Below are positions 54,890 to 64,000 of a stretch of 64,000 bases of DNA, piece after piece (positions within the stretch are counted from its first letter, which is position 1; every line of letters begins with the position of its first letter). The DNA lies in the NCBI GenBank assembly GCA_958510825.1, contig OY294054.1, forward strand, positions 14,397,390 through 14,461,389, written 5' to 3'. Below the pieces are notes generated by a model. The model did no database searches, was not told the origin of the DNA, and worked only from the letters and a program-made list of their open reading frames with translations. The translations under genes and the position numbers were made by a program. Source of the stretch: Brachypterus glaber. Taxonomy: Eukaryota; Arthropoda; Insecta; Coleoptera; Kateretidae.

Positions 54890-55697
54890 TTATTGCCATG
54901 TTAAAACATTTTATTTTTACTGCATTTTAATGTATTTGTTATTACTTGAAACTGAACTACATTAAACATAAACATGTCTCTATTCTAATGGGTAAAAAAT
55001 AAACAAACCGCAGGATCTTTAAAATGAATATTATTGCTTTTCAAAAAATATTGCATACTGACAATATTAGGAAACCATGTCTCAAATATTGCCAAGGTAC
55101 TGTCAATAATAGTAAAGTCCAAACAAAAAATAAAAAACTAATAAGAATATATTGTGGCACAATAACTTCAGCTGTGTTTAGGTACAATTTGGGCACTTAA
55201 ATAACAATTTGTCATTTTTAGTAAGCCACGCACTTCATGTACGCATCGATTACAATATCATATCGGCCTGGCGATTCTCTTCGAATAAAAAGCAGAACCA
55301 AGATTTAGAACTTTCTGAATGATTCCTTACTTTATTTTCTTGTTGTTTTTTGTTTTTGTCATTTTTTTGTTGCCAACTGTTAGACAACTGTTAGACAACA
55401 ATCTCAAAAAATTACCTTTTCGCTTCTTTATTGAGTGAATCACAAATGAGCCAAGAAAGTGCATATTTGTCCCTACCTTATTACGTTCTTGCCCTGCAAT
55501 AATCGATACTACCCAGCTTGAGACAATTTTACAAGTTTTTATGATGGAACAGCATGAAACACGAACCGCGTTTTTGTGTACCAACTGAATACAGATACAT
55601 CATATTTACATGCATCTTTTCGATAACAAATATAATAGCAGTGCAATCTATGAGAACTAACTGGCGTTGGCAATATTAGGACCTTGGCAATAATTGG
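54886..55697. repeat. AT-rich segment bounded by 13-bp inverted repeats
   Basis: CCAATTATTGCCA at 54886-54898 and TGGCAATAATTGG at 55685-55697 are perfect complements. Internal AATATTGCCAAGGTAC and CAATATTAGGA pieces are also mirrored. It may be a degenerate TIR element. The minus-strand LINE starts at its left edge. No gene is supported inside. Confidence 0.45.
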
Positions 55698-55779
55698 CTC
55701 ACCCACCTTGTCTATAGTGTGCAGAATCTTATTTTACGCGTTTAGCCCAATATGCGACACTACTTTGCTATATATAGCA

Positions 55780-56430
55780 GGTATACCATTAGATCATATA
55801 TACATAGATGCGCCTTGAGTTCACCAAACCGCAATGTTTACATTGCGACATGCAGGTAAATTTCACCTTCCCGCTTCTGGTCACCACCCCCCGCTATAGT
55901 GGTTTATTAACAAATATGTTATACTTCACCTCCTCGCAACCTCACCGCTATAGTGGTTTGTTTACAATTGGCTTTGTATATGTTCTACATAAAACAAATC
56001 AACATTAATGCCATATCTATGTATATATCGTCGGCTTACAAGTAAAGAGCACTAAGTCCAAAAACATGGTTTTGAGATATTGACAAACTTAACTTTCACT
56101 GTTGTTTTTAATTTTTGTAATAATTGTTACAAAAATGCACGTTTCGCCAAACAAACACTAAGTCGCTTAGTACAGAAACATTTGAAATAATCTGCAAGTA
56201 AAACGCACTAAGTGACTTAGTGCCTATTGCCAGATAAATTTTATTCAAAATCAAACTGGTGCGTTTTGTATAGTGGGTAACTCTCTTGGCAGTCTACATA
56301 GAAGTTAGTTCGGTTTACCTGTACATAGATCATCAAAAATTAATTACAGTGCCATAAAAATCCCATTTTCGCAAAAAAGTGACTTAGTGCCTTTTACTTG
56401 TAAGCCGACGATATGATCTAATGGTATACC
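55780..56430. mobile_element. TIR element with GGTATACCATTAGATCATAT ends, hosting another insertion
   Basis: The 20-bp end at 55780-55799 is perfectly mirrored at 56411-56430. The inside holds a twice-repeated CCGCTATAGTGGTTT at about 55889 and 55949, and the whole element 56025-56414, whose right end touches the outer right repeat. Confidence 0.65.
56025..56414. mobile_element. ATATCGTCGGC-ended TIR element, short 390-bp copy
   Basis: The ends are the same as 49709-50770, with the shared subterminal ACTAAGTC words. The TCTGGCAATAGGCACTAAG segment appears reversed. It is an internally deleted relative. Confidence 0.9.
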
Positions 56431-56446
56431 TTTTTAGTATATTATA

Positions 56447-56565
56447 GTACTAGTTTCATAACATAAGTTTTTACATAGTACTTTAGAAAACTCGCCGCAA
56501 GCGGCTGGTTTTCTAAACTTGTACTCGTGCGCTAAAAACGTGTTATGAAACGAGTGCTTTATACA
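56447..56565. repeat. Inverted repeats with CpG-containing hairpin
   Basis: GTTTCATAACA at 56453-56463 is mirrored by TGTTATGAAAC at 56541-56551. Inside, TAGAAAACTCGCCGC faces GCGGCTGGTTTTCTA as a hairpin of about 14 bp. Confidence 0.55.
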
Positions 56566-57939
56566 ATTTTTTCTATTTTGCTCTAAAATTAAAAAAACTT
56601 ACATTTAAATTGATGACTGACTTAGGGATTTTTGTTTTGGATTGGCATTACAGTTTACACCATGTTTAAAATTCTAAGAACAAATGATATTTTGATATAT
56701 TTTATAGTCATCTCTTCTCTTTTCTACTGCAATTAACCAAGTCACAATTTTAACATGGTAAAAATAACACAAAATTTTGTAGAAAATTCAACTTTAAAGC
56801 AACATTGACATTTGCACGGAAAACGTCAAGCGATAGGCTAGGTCTGTTGCCAACCCAAAAGAACAAAAAGTACAGACCTCTTATGGGCCTATAAGAACAC
56901 GCAAAATGCGTGTGATTATGAGCTTATAAGAGTCGCAACATAGAAAATAATTAATTTAAATACTTAAAATTTTGTGGACAATAAGCTTACATGTTTAGGA
57001 AACCTTACGCTACTTGATTTACTTTAGTTTATTAAAAGTTATAGCGATGTTAGTAAATAACATTTGTCCCCAGTTAATGTGTTAAAGGGGAGAATATTTT
57101 ATTTACTAAAACTACTATAAATTTAACTATTCAATGTAAACATTTTAATTTTAATTTGTCACGAATATATTTTGATTTGTACACGGAGAAAACAAATAAC
57201 TTCTCATCGTCATCAACTTCCAGAACTGGTTTGAGGCAGCTCTCTATCCCAAACAATTCTTTGCCAATTCTTTCATTTTACTAAAATTTATACATCATTT
57301 CCTATTTGTGAGCATTATTTTATTCTAGGCCTTTGTATCTTAGTTATTGAATACAAGTTGTTACAGTATGTACTTGTATTTAATATTTTAATATTTTGTG
57401 TTTTATATTTATATTTGTGTGATAAATATTTTTTACTTTATATCATTTCAGAGTTACATTTTAAATTTGCTTAATGTTTGATATATACATGATCTTTCGG
57501 TATTTGATACTGTTACAAATTTTCAGTATTATTATGTTTAAGATACGACCTTTTTGAAGAGTCTGTGCTAAATTTGATATTTAAAGTCTGTTTATTAAAC
57601 GCACAAAATACTAATTTTAGAAAAGGCTTATAAGAAACAAACCAATTAAATTTTGTAAAAAATCATCAGACATAAAATTTCAAATTATGAATATGTATTT
57701 CCCAGATTTTGAGTATTAATACCCCACAAAACGCTAAGTGAAGGGTGAAACCGTTAATTTATACAAAAAATCTGCTTGGGACGCTGTTCTATTTTGAAAA
57801 ATAAACAAATTGGAATTAATTACGGATATATTTTAATATAAAAGCGTTAAAACTGTCTCCTAATCCTGTGTTTTACTAGGCTGGATCAAAAAAGCCTTTT
57901 TCTATTTGAGCTGCACAATCAGCTTCTAAGCATACATCA
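56566..57939. other. AT-rich sequence, nothing recognised
   Basis: About 1.4 kb with no supported gene, RNA or transposon. There is no long frame and there are no clear splice pairs. Confidence 0.5.
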
Positions 57940-58123
57940 CACTGAGAATCGTTACCGTAATAAATACTGAACGTTTTTGCCTATTTGGAACCCCAGCTGG
58001 GGCCCAGGCAACATTTGTTATTATTTACAAGTTATTATAGTAAAACACAACGTTGTTCTGTTATGTTTTACTGTAACAACTTGTAATTAATAACAAATGT
58101 ACTACGATAATGAATTCTCAGTG
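57940..58123. mobile_element. MITE with CACTGAGAAT/ATTCTCAGTG ends, complete copy
   Basis: The ends CACTGAGAATCGTTACCGTA and ATTCTCAGTG mirror each other. The interior carries CAGGCAACATTTGTTATT and ATTAATAACAAATGT as inverted arms. Full-length relative of 29663 and 37994, although its flanks are not TA. Confidence 0.75.
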
Positions 58124-58175
58124 CAATAATTGATTTTACAAAATTAAAGTTGATCGTTATAACACAAAAAAAAAA

Positions 58176-58438
58176 TCTGTCACGCAATGGTTAGCGCGTT
58201 TGATTACTGATCACGGGGTTGTGGGTTCGAGTCCCACATAGAGCATGGATGTATAGTTTTGTAAATAGTCGGTAGATGGAACTACGATGACTAACTGTAA
58301 TGTGGGTTGCAGGTGAAACTGTAATCACATTTCAGGGTGGATGCGAGTTCTGTTGAGGACCGTGCTTCGGAGGGCACGTAAAGATGGCCATATCAGCGAA
58401 AAACGACGTTAAAAAGTATAAAATAAACAAACAAACAT
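58176..58438 (+). mobile_element. tRNA-derived SINE, family 2
   Basis: The head CGCAATGGTTAGCGCG and the B-box GTTCGAGTC at 58225-58233, followed by CCACATAGAGC, look like a tRNA T-arm. The 5' acceptor strand does not pair with ATAGAGC, so it is not an intact tRNA gene. The body contains GTGCTTCGGAGGGCACGTAA, which has a short hairpin, and the tail is AAACAAACAAAC. Transcription would use RNA polymerase III from the internal boxes. Confidence 0.8.
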
Positions 58439-58559
58439 AAAGCATACGGAACGCACAACTTTATATTTATCAAAAAGTTCACTAATTACAACTAAAAGAA
58501 GAACTTACATAAAAATTAATAATTTTACCCCTTTTACCAAAAACTGTTGCACCTTGAAA

Positions 58560-59355
58560 AAATTGAAATATCTTGTTCACAGACTGATAGATAGACATTG
58601 CAATCCAGAAAACCCGATCCGGTAATCCGGCGGATCCGGCATCATTAATTGTTTACCGGATCCAGCATCAGTTTGCAGGATCCGATCACCGGATCCGTTA
58701 AATTTAAATATTAAATATTAAAAATTATAATAAGTTTTCTAGTTTCTCTTTAATTTTGCAAAAAAATTCAAAAAGTGGTATACATTAACAATTTTATGGG
58801 GCAAATATTAACAAATATTTACATGCAAGTTATACAAAGAAGAGTATTTTATGAATTTTAATAAATTTTTGTTTGTTTTAATCGAAATTTATTTATTTTT
58901 CCCTTAATATAAGGTATTTAAATATATCCGACCGGATTGCAATCCCTACTACAGAAGGATGTATTTTTTTTTTGGGAAAGCAATACTACGGCAGCTTTCG
59001 TGTCGAACTAATCTAGCGAATATTTTAAAATTATTATTTTTCAATACGTGACCTTTTACAGAAGAAATATTTCTGTTTGCATTGATTGGGTTATTATTTT
59101 TCGTCGCATGGTGTTTTCTCTTTTTTTGACTTTTTCTTCAAAAGTATTGTTAAGAAAATACAAAATTCCTCTTATCGAAACAAAAACGCATTACTGCTCC
59201 TTCAGCAAAACTGCAACTTGCAAAATTAGCTAAATCCGCTATAAAATAGTCCGTGTTTCGGAAACTATAACAATCTTTCCAATTTTGTCTTATTGACTGT
59301 AGTTTTTTTATAGTTTCCAATTGAACAAGGTTTTTTAGACTCCTAAAAATTATCT
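58560..59355 (+). repeat. Repeat family with GGATCC/CCGG words, copy 1 (left part)
   Basis: A cluster of CCGGATCCG-type words (58610-58700) is followed by sequence shared with 60640-60780 and 61230-61420: AAATCCGCTATAAAAT, TCCAATTTTGTCTTA and TATAGTTTCCAATTGAAC. The copy is cut by the piggyBac-like element and resumes at 60284. Confidence 0.65.
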
Positions 59356-59359
59356 TTAA

Positions 59360-60279
59360 CCCTTCGTTAGGCGCGCGGTCTACGATCGTAGACCATGCTT
59401 TTTTTTAGCTGGGTAACTTTTTACATGGAGCGTTTACGCTTGCGCCCCTTCGAGTAGATGTGCATTATGCATCAATCTATTAGATCAGTAATAATTCACA
59501 CTTTGAATGGGTATAATATTGTTTTTATTCATATTAAAACCTGCCTGGTCTACAATTGTAGACCGCGCGACTAACCACGTTACCTTTTTTATTTTTGCAT
59601 TTTTTTATTTTGTGTATTGTTTTTCAAAGTTAGTTTATTAGTTTAAAGATAAATTAAAAATACAATATGTCTTTACCACCAAAAAAAATAGCGGTTTATA
59701 GGAAGACACTGGCACGAGTCTTTTTGGGCATAAAAGAGCTCATACGTAATGTTTTTGATAAATAAGGTTCTATAAAACTAAAAATTACGTTGGACACTAA
59801 ATGTGCCTAAGAAGGGAAAATAAATCGAAAAAAAAATGCTCAAAATATCATAACTACGATTGCAAAGAGCACATGTACAAGGCACATGAGTTACTAAAAT
59901 ATTGCATGATTTCGAGTAAAATTTTATAATATTTTTTTTTTTTAATTTAGGTGTTTTTTATTTTTTTATAATCGTACATATTAAAAAAAAACAAATGTTT
60001 TAGTTTCAGAAAGTTTGTTAAGTTATTTTTATTTTTTTTTTTACAAATTACCGTACAGATGTAAAATATATGTTAGAATTGTATATCATTTTTCTTTTAC
60101 CCTTAACACTTACTAAAACAATAATAATTTGAAAAAAATATGTAAATAACTTTTAAATACAACCAAATAAATAACATAAGATATTTGGTTTTTAAAAATA
60201 TAAATGTGTTTTTTTTTTAAATACAAGTGTAGACCACGCGACTAATCTCGTAACTAAAACAAGCGCGCCTAACGAAGGG
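59360..60279. mobile_element. piggyBac-like non-autonomous element with TTAA target duplication
   Basis: CCCTTCGTTAGGCGCGC at the left and its complement GCGCGCCTAACGAAGGG at the right are perfect inverted repeats flanked by TTAA (59356-59359 and 60280-60283). A related repeat at 60700-60790 shows the uninterrupted site, TTATCTTTAACAGATATTT. The 18-base palindromes GGTCTACGATCGTAGACC (near 59379) and GGTCTACAATTGTAGACC (near 59549) and a partial GTGTAGACC near the right end may be transposase-binding sites. There is no transposase frame in its 920 bp. Confidence 0.9.
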
Positions 60280-60283
60280 TTAA

Positions 60284-61440
60284 CAGATATTTATATCTAT
60301 ACAGTTTTAAGCACATTTTTTCTTTGATAGCATTCACGGTGTTTGCAGTCTTATGGTATGTATTAAAGGGGATTATTCTTTATCACAAATCATGAAAAAC
60401 CAGCATAGAAACTAAAAATAAGGTTGTTTAATTAATAACTCTGGTAACCTTTGAGATAGAGTGACAAGGTTTAGCATGTATACTAGTATTAATAAGGGCA
60501 ATTAGTTTACGTTGATTCGTTTTTTTTTTAATTTATCCAGGGGCGTGCCTAGACGGACAAAATGTGTGCAGCTTAACACATTTTTGCCCCAAACTTTTTT
60601 ATGTGTATTTTTATTGAGGAAAAATACATAAACTATAACAATTTCTCCAATTTTGTCTTACTGGCTGTAGTTTTTTTTATAGTTTCCAATTGAACAAAGT
60701 TTTTCACACTTCTAAAAATTATCTTTAACAGATATTTATATCTATACAGTTTTAAGCACATTTTTTCTTCGATAACATACAATGCCCTTTAAAAGATATG
60801 TAAACCCTTAATGTCTGTCGGTAAGCCACCATCTGCCTATCGGTCTACATAGGAAAAAACGTGGCTTCGACAACTGGAAAATGCTTTGAGCTAAAGACTT
60901 TAAATTTGGGCTAGAAAACTGAAAAAAATACCAACAATTAAAATAAACAAGCCGTGAAGATATGTAATGCTACGCATTCCATTATATATTATTTACAGTA
61001 AATCGTATATTGTATTTCTCAAATACTTAAAAAAAATAAGAAGATCTTTTTTGAAAAACAAAAAATTATTGAAAAAAATAGGATTTTATAAATCATGTGA
61101 TTTATAATTCTTTTACATCCGGACCGGATGATCCGGTATATTAAAAATTACAATAAGATTAATAAAATATTTCGAAAAATATTTAATTTAAATTTTAATT
61201 AACTTCGTTTTTCCGAATTTGTTTTATTCAATTGAAAAACATTTTAATCAAATGCAATATTCCTCTTATTAAATTTAATAAAAGGAAAAAAATCCTTACT
61301 GTCCTTTCAGCAATATCGCAAGTTTCAAAAATAGTTAAATCCGCTATAAAATTGTCTGTTCTTAGAAAATTATAACGGCCTCTCCAATTTTGTCTTGCCA
61401 ACTGCATTTTTTATAGTTTCAATATGAACATCGATTTTCG
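60284..61440 (+). repeat. Repeat family, further copies including the empty TTAA site
   Basis: 60284-60350 continues copy 1. 60640-60785 is copy 2, with the empty TTAA at 60725-60728. A third related copy is at 61120-61420 (GGACCGGATGATCCGG, AAATCCGCTATAAAAT, TCCAATTTTGTCTT). 60410-60630 is a reverse fragment of the 31943-type TIR element, and 60947-60987 is one more ATGCTACGC hairpin motif. Confidence 0.65.
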
Positions 61441-61511
61441 CCCTGATAAAAATCATTGGCAACGAACTACACAGAGAAAAAATATGTACAAATTGATCTC
61501 CACGTTAAGTT

Positions 61512-62030
61512 AGGGAACGTGCAAGTGTTACGTAACGCAAATTGTACAAAAATTCATACAATTCATACCCTTTTTCTCGCGTTATTAAATTTTTTTATTT
61601 TTTTTAATTTTGTTTTAACCTCGTACTATACTACTTAATTAAGCATCCCCTAAGTCCAGGACTTGTGTGGGCTAGTAGTAGAGGGAACCACCGGCTTATA
61701 CTGACTTTCGAACCAGTTTCTAGGGATTGTCCGTTTCACTTATCGCCTTCGCCAAATTTCAATTATTAATTAACTGAAAAAGGCAAATCGGCGCCAGTGA
61801 GAATCGAACTCACGATAGTAGACTTGCTATACATACGCGCTAGCCACTACGCTATGCCTTCCAATAAAGGCTGTAGATATTTCATGTTTTGGCTACCCCT
61901 CAAATAGGGGGTGTGTTAGGGAAGTGGCCAAAATAAAAAATCTCTAAATCCTTTAATAATGCTGGAACCGAATGAATTGTATGAATTATAATACAATTTG
62001 CGTTACGTAATACTTGAACGTTGCCTTATG
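61512..62030. mobile_element. TIR element with GTTACGTAACGCAAATTGTA ends, split by a SINE
   Basis: The left TTAGGGAACG and TGTTACGTAACGC are mirrored at the right by GCGTTACGTAATA and CGTTGCC. The arms continue through CATACAATTCAT and ATGAATTGTATGAA. The SINE at 61610-61863 lies inside. A relative is probably the G-rich insert at 43855-43985. Confidence 0.75.
61610..61863 (-). mobile_element. tRNA-derived SINE, family 1, copy D
   Basis: Reverse orientation with intact B-box complement GAATCGAAC. The A-box side is degraded (CGCTAGCCACTACGCTATGC). It is nested in the TIR element at 61512-62030. Confidence 0.85.
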
Positions 62031-62258
62031 TAAATTTTCCAGAAAGTATTATGTAAAATTTTATACTAAATCATAAAAAATAAAGTTTTACAGAACAAAT
62101 TTTGTAAAGGGACCCGCACATTTACTGAGAAAACGTCTTATAATGTTAGTCAAATCGCACAAAAAACTCTTACGGTATACCGGGTGTTTATTTATTTTTG
62201 TAAGCAAACTGAAAAAAACGCAAAAACAGCAAATTTTGACCGGTTTCGCCCCTGTGAC

Positions 62259-63331
62259 GGTATGTAGTTTATAGTAATTTCTTATGAGTGATAATTCCGC
62301 ATATTAAACAAAAGTGTATCAACAGCTTTAAATGGTAAGGGATTGTCTAACCTCAAAAATAAGCACTAAAATAGTATAGATTGCCGTATCTGCGGTCAAG
62401 GCTGAAATTAGTATCCTGAAGTTTCTTAAAAGCGCCCTTTTATAGAATATAAGTTAAATAATTTAAATTAATGATAGTAGAAGAAGAAAAAGGTTTGGAG
62501 AATCTTTAAAAAGTACATAGTGTTTTCTGCAGTTTTACTGTAGTAATTTGAGATATTGAGGCCCGTGTTTATTCATGGTTATTTTGAATTCGATTTGCAA
62601 TGAGACAATAAATTTTAAATTATAATGATTACTAGTTTTTTAATTACCTTCGACTGGCAGATCTCTGCGTCATACCTATAAGGTATAGAGTTTGTACTAA
62701 CACTTAAATTAATTTTTTGTATAAACATGGATTAGCAGTTTATCGAAACAGTTTGAGACGTTTCTAAGGAATTTGTTTATTTTACTGCTTCTCAGATTTG
62801 TTTAATTTATAAAGAAGTAAGTAGTTTATAGTGATATCTTAAGAGCTAATGAGTGATAAGTTCGAATGTTAAACAAAAGTCGATCAACAGCATCAAATGT
62901 TAAAGGATTGTCTAACCTCAGAAATAAGCACTACAATAGTATAGATTAGGTGTAACCGAATCCAGTAAATGGCCGTATCTGTGGTCAAGGGTGAAATTAA
63001 TAGCCTCGGGTTTCTTGAAAGCGTGCTTTTACAGAATATGAGTTAAATGAGTCAAATTAATGATAGTATAGCAAGAAAAATGTTTGGAAAATTTTAAAGA
63101 ATATAGTGCTTTGTGCAGTTTGTTGTAATAGTTTGAGATATTGAGGCACGAGTTTATTTATGGTTATTGTAGATTCGATGAGTAATGAGATAATAAATTT
63201 TGGATTAGAATGATTACTAGTTGTCAGTTTTTTAGTTACCTCCGACTGGTAGATCTCTGCGTGTTACTTATAAGGGATAAAAGATTGTATGAACACTTAA
63301 ATAAATTTGCTACATAAGCATGGATTAGCTA
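62259..63331 (+). repeat. Two-unit tandem duplication of about 0.55 kb
   Basis: From GTAGTTTATAGTRAT to ACATGGATTAGC-like sequence, units at about 62265-62745 and 62821-63331 share GATTGTCTAACCTCA, AATAAGCACTA, GCCGTATCTG, TTTGAGATATTGAGGC and CAGATCTCTGCGT in order. The second unit has an extra GTGTAACCGAATCCAGTAAA. It lies directly upstream of the GC-rich block. Confidence 0.85.
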
Positions 63332-63334
63332 TAG

Positions 63335-63600
63335 CATAAGTTCTGCGGGGCGCCGGGCGCCGACCGTTTGGTGAGAGAGGGTGCGCGAATTTGGGCCGGC
63401 AGGGCGCACGCCTGCCGCTTCCAAGAGGAAGACAAGGAAGGGGCGGCGTGGCGGCATGGCGGTAAAAGCCTCTGGCTATGTGATTTAGTTTCCGTCCTCA
63501 ATACGCAATGAACGCGCTGCTGATCATCACAGCTCCTCAAAGTCGTCCGTGTTGTTCTCCACGCGCGATGTTTTTCCAAAATTTTCCGGAATAATTTTTT
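63335..63600 (+). promoter_or_regulatory. GC- and CpG-rich promoter-like block or 5' leader
   Basis: An abrupt island rich in GCGCCGGGCGCC, GGCGCACGCC and similar words lies in otherwise AT-rich DNA, just upstream of the signal-peptide exon. Initiator-like TCAGT words lie at about 63642 and 63663. Promoter or untranslated first exon is inferred from composition and position only. Confidence 0.45.
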
Positions 63601-63727
63601 TAAATTTCGCGCTTAAACTTTATTCAATTTCTAGCTTTAATCAGTGTATATTATGTAAATAAATCAGTGTTATTCGATATTTAGATGTTTTTCGATGTAA
63701 AACAGTTACATGTGTAATCTGAAAAAC

Positions 63728-63815
63728 ATGAGTGAAAAAATGTGGACGATATACAGTTTTGGTGTCATCCTACTCTTAGTCACTCCTGGCTATGCGGGAA
63801 AATACCGAACTCTCG
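63728..63815 (+). CDS. First coding exon of a secreted or membrane protein (signal peptide)
   Basis: The ATG at 63728 (context AAAAACATG, good for insects) opens a frame encoding MSEKMWTIYSFGVILLLVTP, then GYAGKYRTL, before a splice donor G-GTAAGA with GT at 63816-63817. The exon is 88 bases, ending in phase 1. A short N-region, a hydrophobic core (IYSFGVILLLV) and a likely cleavage after GYA form a classic signal peptide. In-frame ATGs at 63710 (weak context) and 63740 are alternative starts. An in-frame TAA at 63698 closes the upstream side. Read-through of the donor meets a stop after 20 more AT-rich codons, supporting splicing. The rest of the gene lies beyond the window, and I do not recognise the protein. 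Confidence 0.65.
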
Positions 63816-64000
63816 GTAAGATTTTTTTTCTTGGCGCAAATATTTTTTTTAACTTATTGGAAGGAAACTTATAAATGCATCCAGAAAAATATTTCCTTTA
63901 ACACTAAAATTTATGGTGACGATCAAACTATCGTACATTTATCATTTTTGGTTGGCAGTTTTCCTCGAAACCTTCGTGATCGAAACTTATAAACTTTAAC
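63816..64000 (+). other. Start of the first intron of the signal-peptide gene
   Basis: AT-rich sequence after the GTAAGA donor with T-runs. No acceptor followed by a convincing exon is seen before the window ends. Confidence 0.45.

Noticed and set aside
58176..58248. A functional tRNA gene
   Set aside because: The T-arm and B-box are good, but the 5' acceptor strand does not pair with the 3' side. The sequence continues into a SINE body with an AAAC tail.
63325..63579. 84-codon minus-strand Arg/Ser-rich frame in the GC-rich block
   Set aside because: Open frames are expected in GC-rich DNA. There is no domain, and its direction conflicts with the signal-peptide exon.

Overview
This is AT-rich eukaryotic nuclear DNA, most probably from an insect. 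The reasons are several families of non-LTR retrotransposons with RNase H, CR1/L2-like and jockey-like reverse transcriptases, tRNA-derived SINEs, many short TIR elements with TA target sites, a TTAA-flanked piggyBac-like element, foldback elements and no bacterial-style gene packing. The order of insect cannot be fixed from the sequence. Most of the window is transposon-derived or featureless AT-rich sequence. Host coding content is very thin: one likely 83-bp internal exon (2725-2807, + strand) and one likely first coding exon with a signal peptide (63728-63815, + strand), the latter behind a GC-rich promoter-like block.

Layout. 1-7.6 kb: a GC-rich start, a foldback element with a 10-bp target duplication, the candidate exon, several MITEs and a 200-N gap. 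7.7-13.9 kb: an AT-rich repeat carrying many TTATTGGCAC motifs, split by a 4.8-kb 5'-truncated LINE that has an open ORF1 and an intact 1207-residue ORF2. 14-22 kb: long inverted repeats, LINE remnants (a CR1/L2-like tail interrupted by a TIR element, and a Dong/R4-like tail between two AAT arrays) and a second foldback copy. 22.1-38.3 kb: a head-to-tail segmental duplication of about 8 kb. Each copy carries a pogo-like MITE, a jockey-like RT fragment, a SINE, a CTTG-rich MITE and a 1.18-kb palindromic TIR element. Indels between the copies reveal a clean empty site for a 732-bp TA-inserting element. 38.5-49.1 kb: LINE remnants, a SINE, MITEs, a near-perfect 781-bp palindrome and a tandem duplication. 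49.7-58.5 kb: TIR elements, a 784-codon LINE RT on the minus strand and a second type of SINE. 58.6-62 kb: a repeat family with a piggyBac-like element inserted in one copy and the empty site in another. 62.2-63.8 kb: a tandem duplication of about 0.55 kb, the GC-rich block and the signal-peptide exon.

The coding parts are almost all retrotransposon proteins (endonuclease, reverse transcriptase, RNase H). No operon-like or defence-type system is visible. The more unusual content is structural: nested and abutting TIR insertions, foldback architecture, empty-site pairs and the recent duplication. All family assignments come from reading motifs by eye, without database searches.
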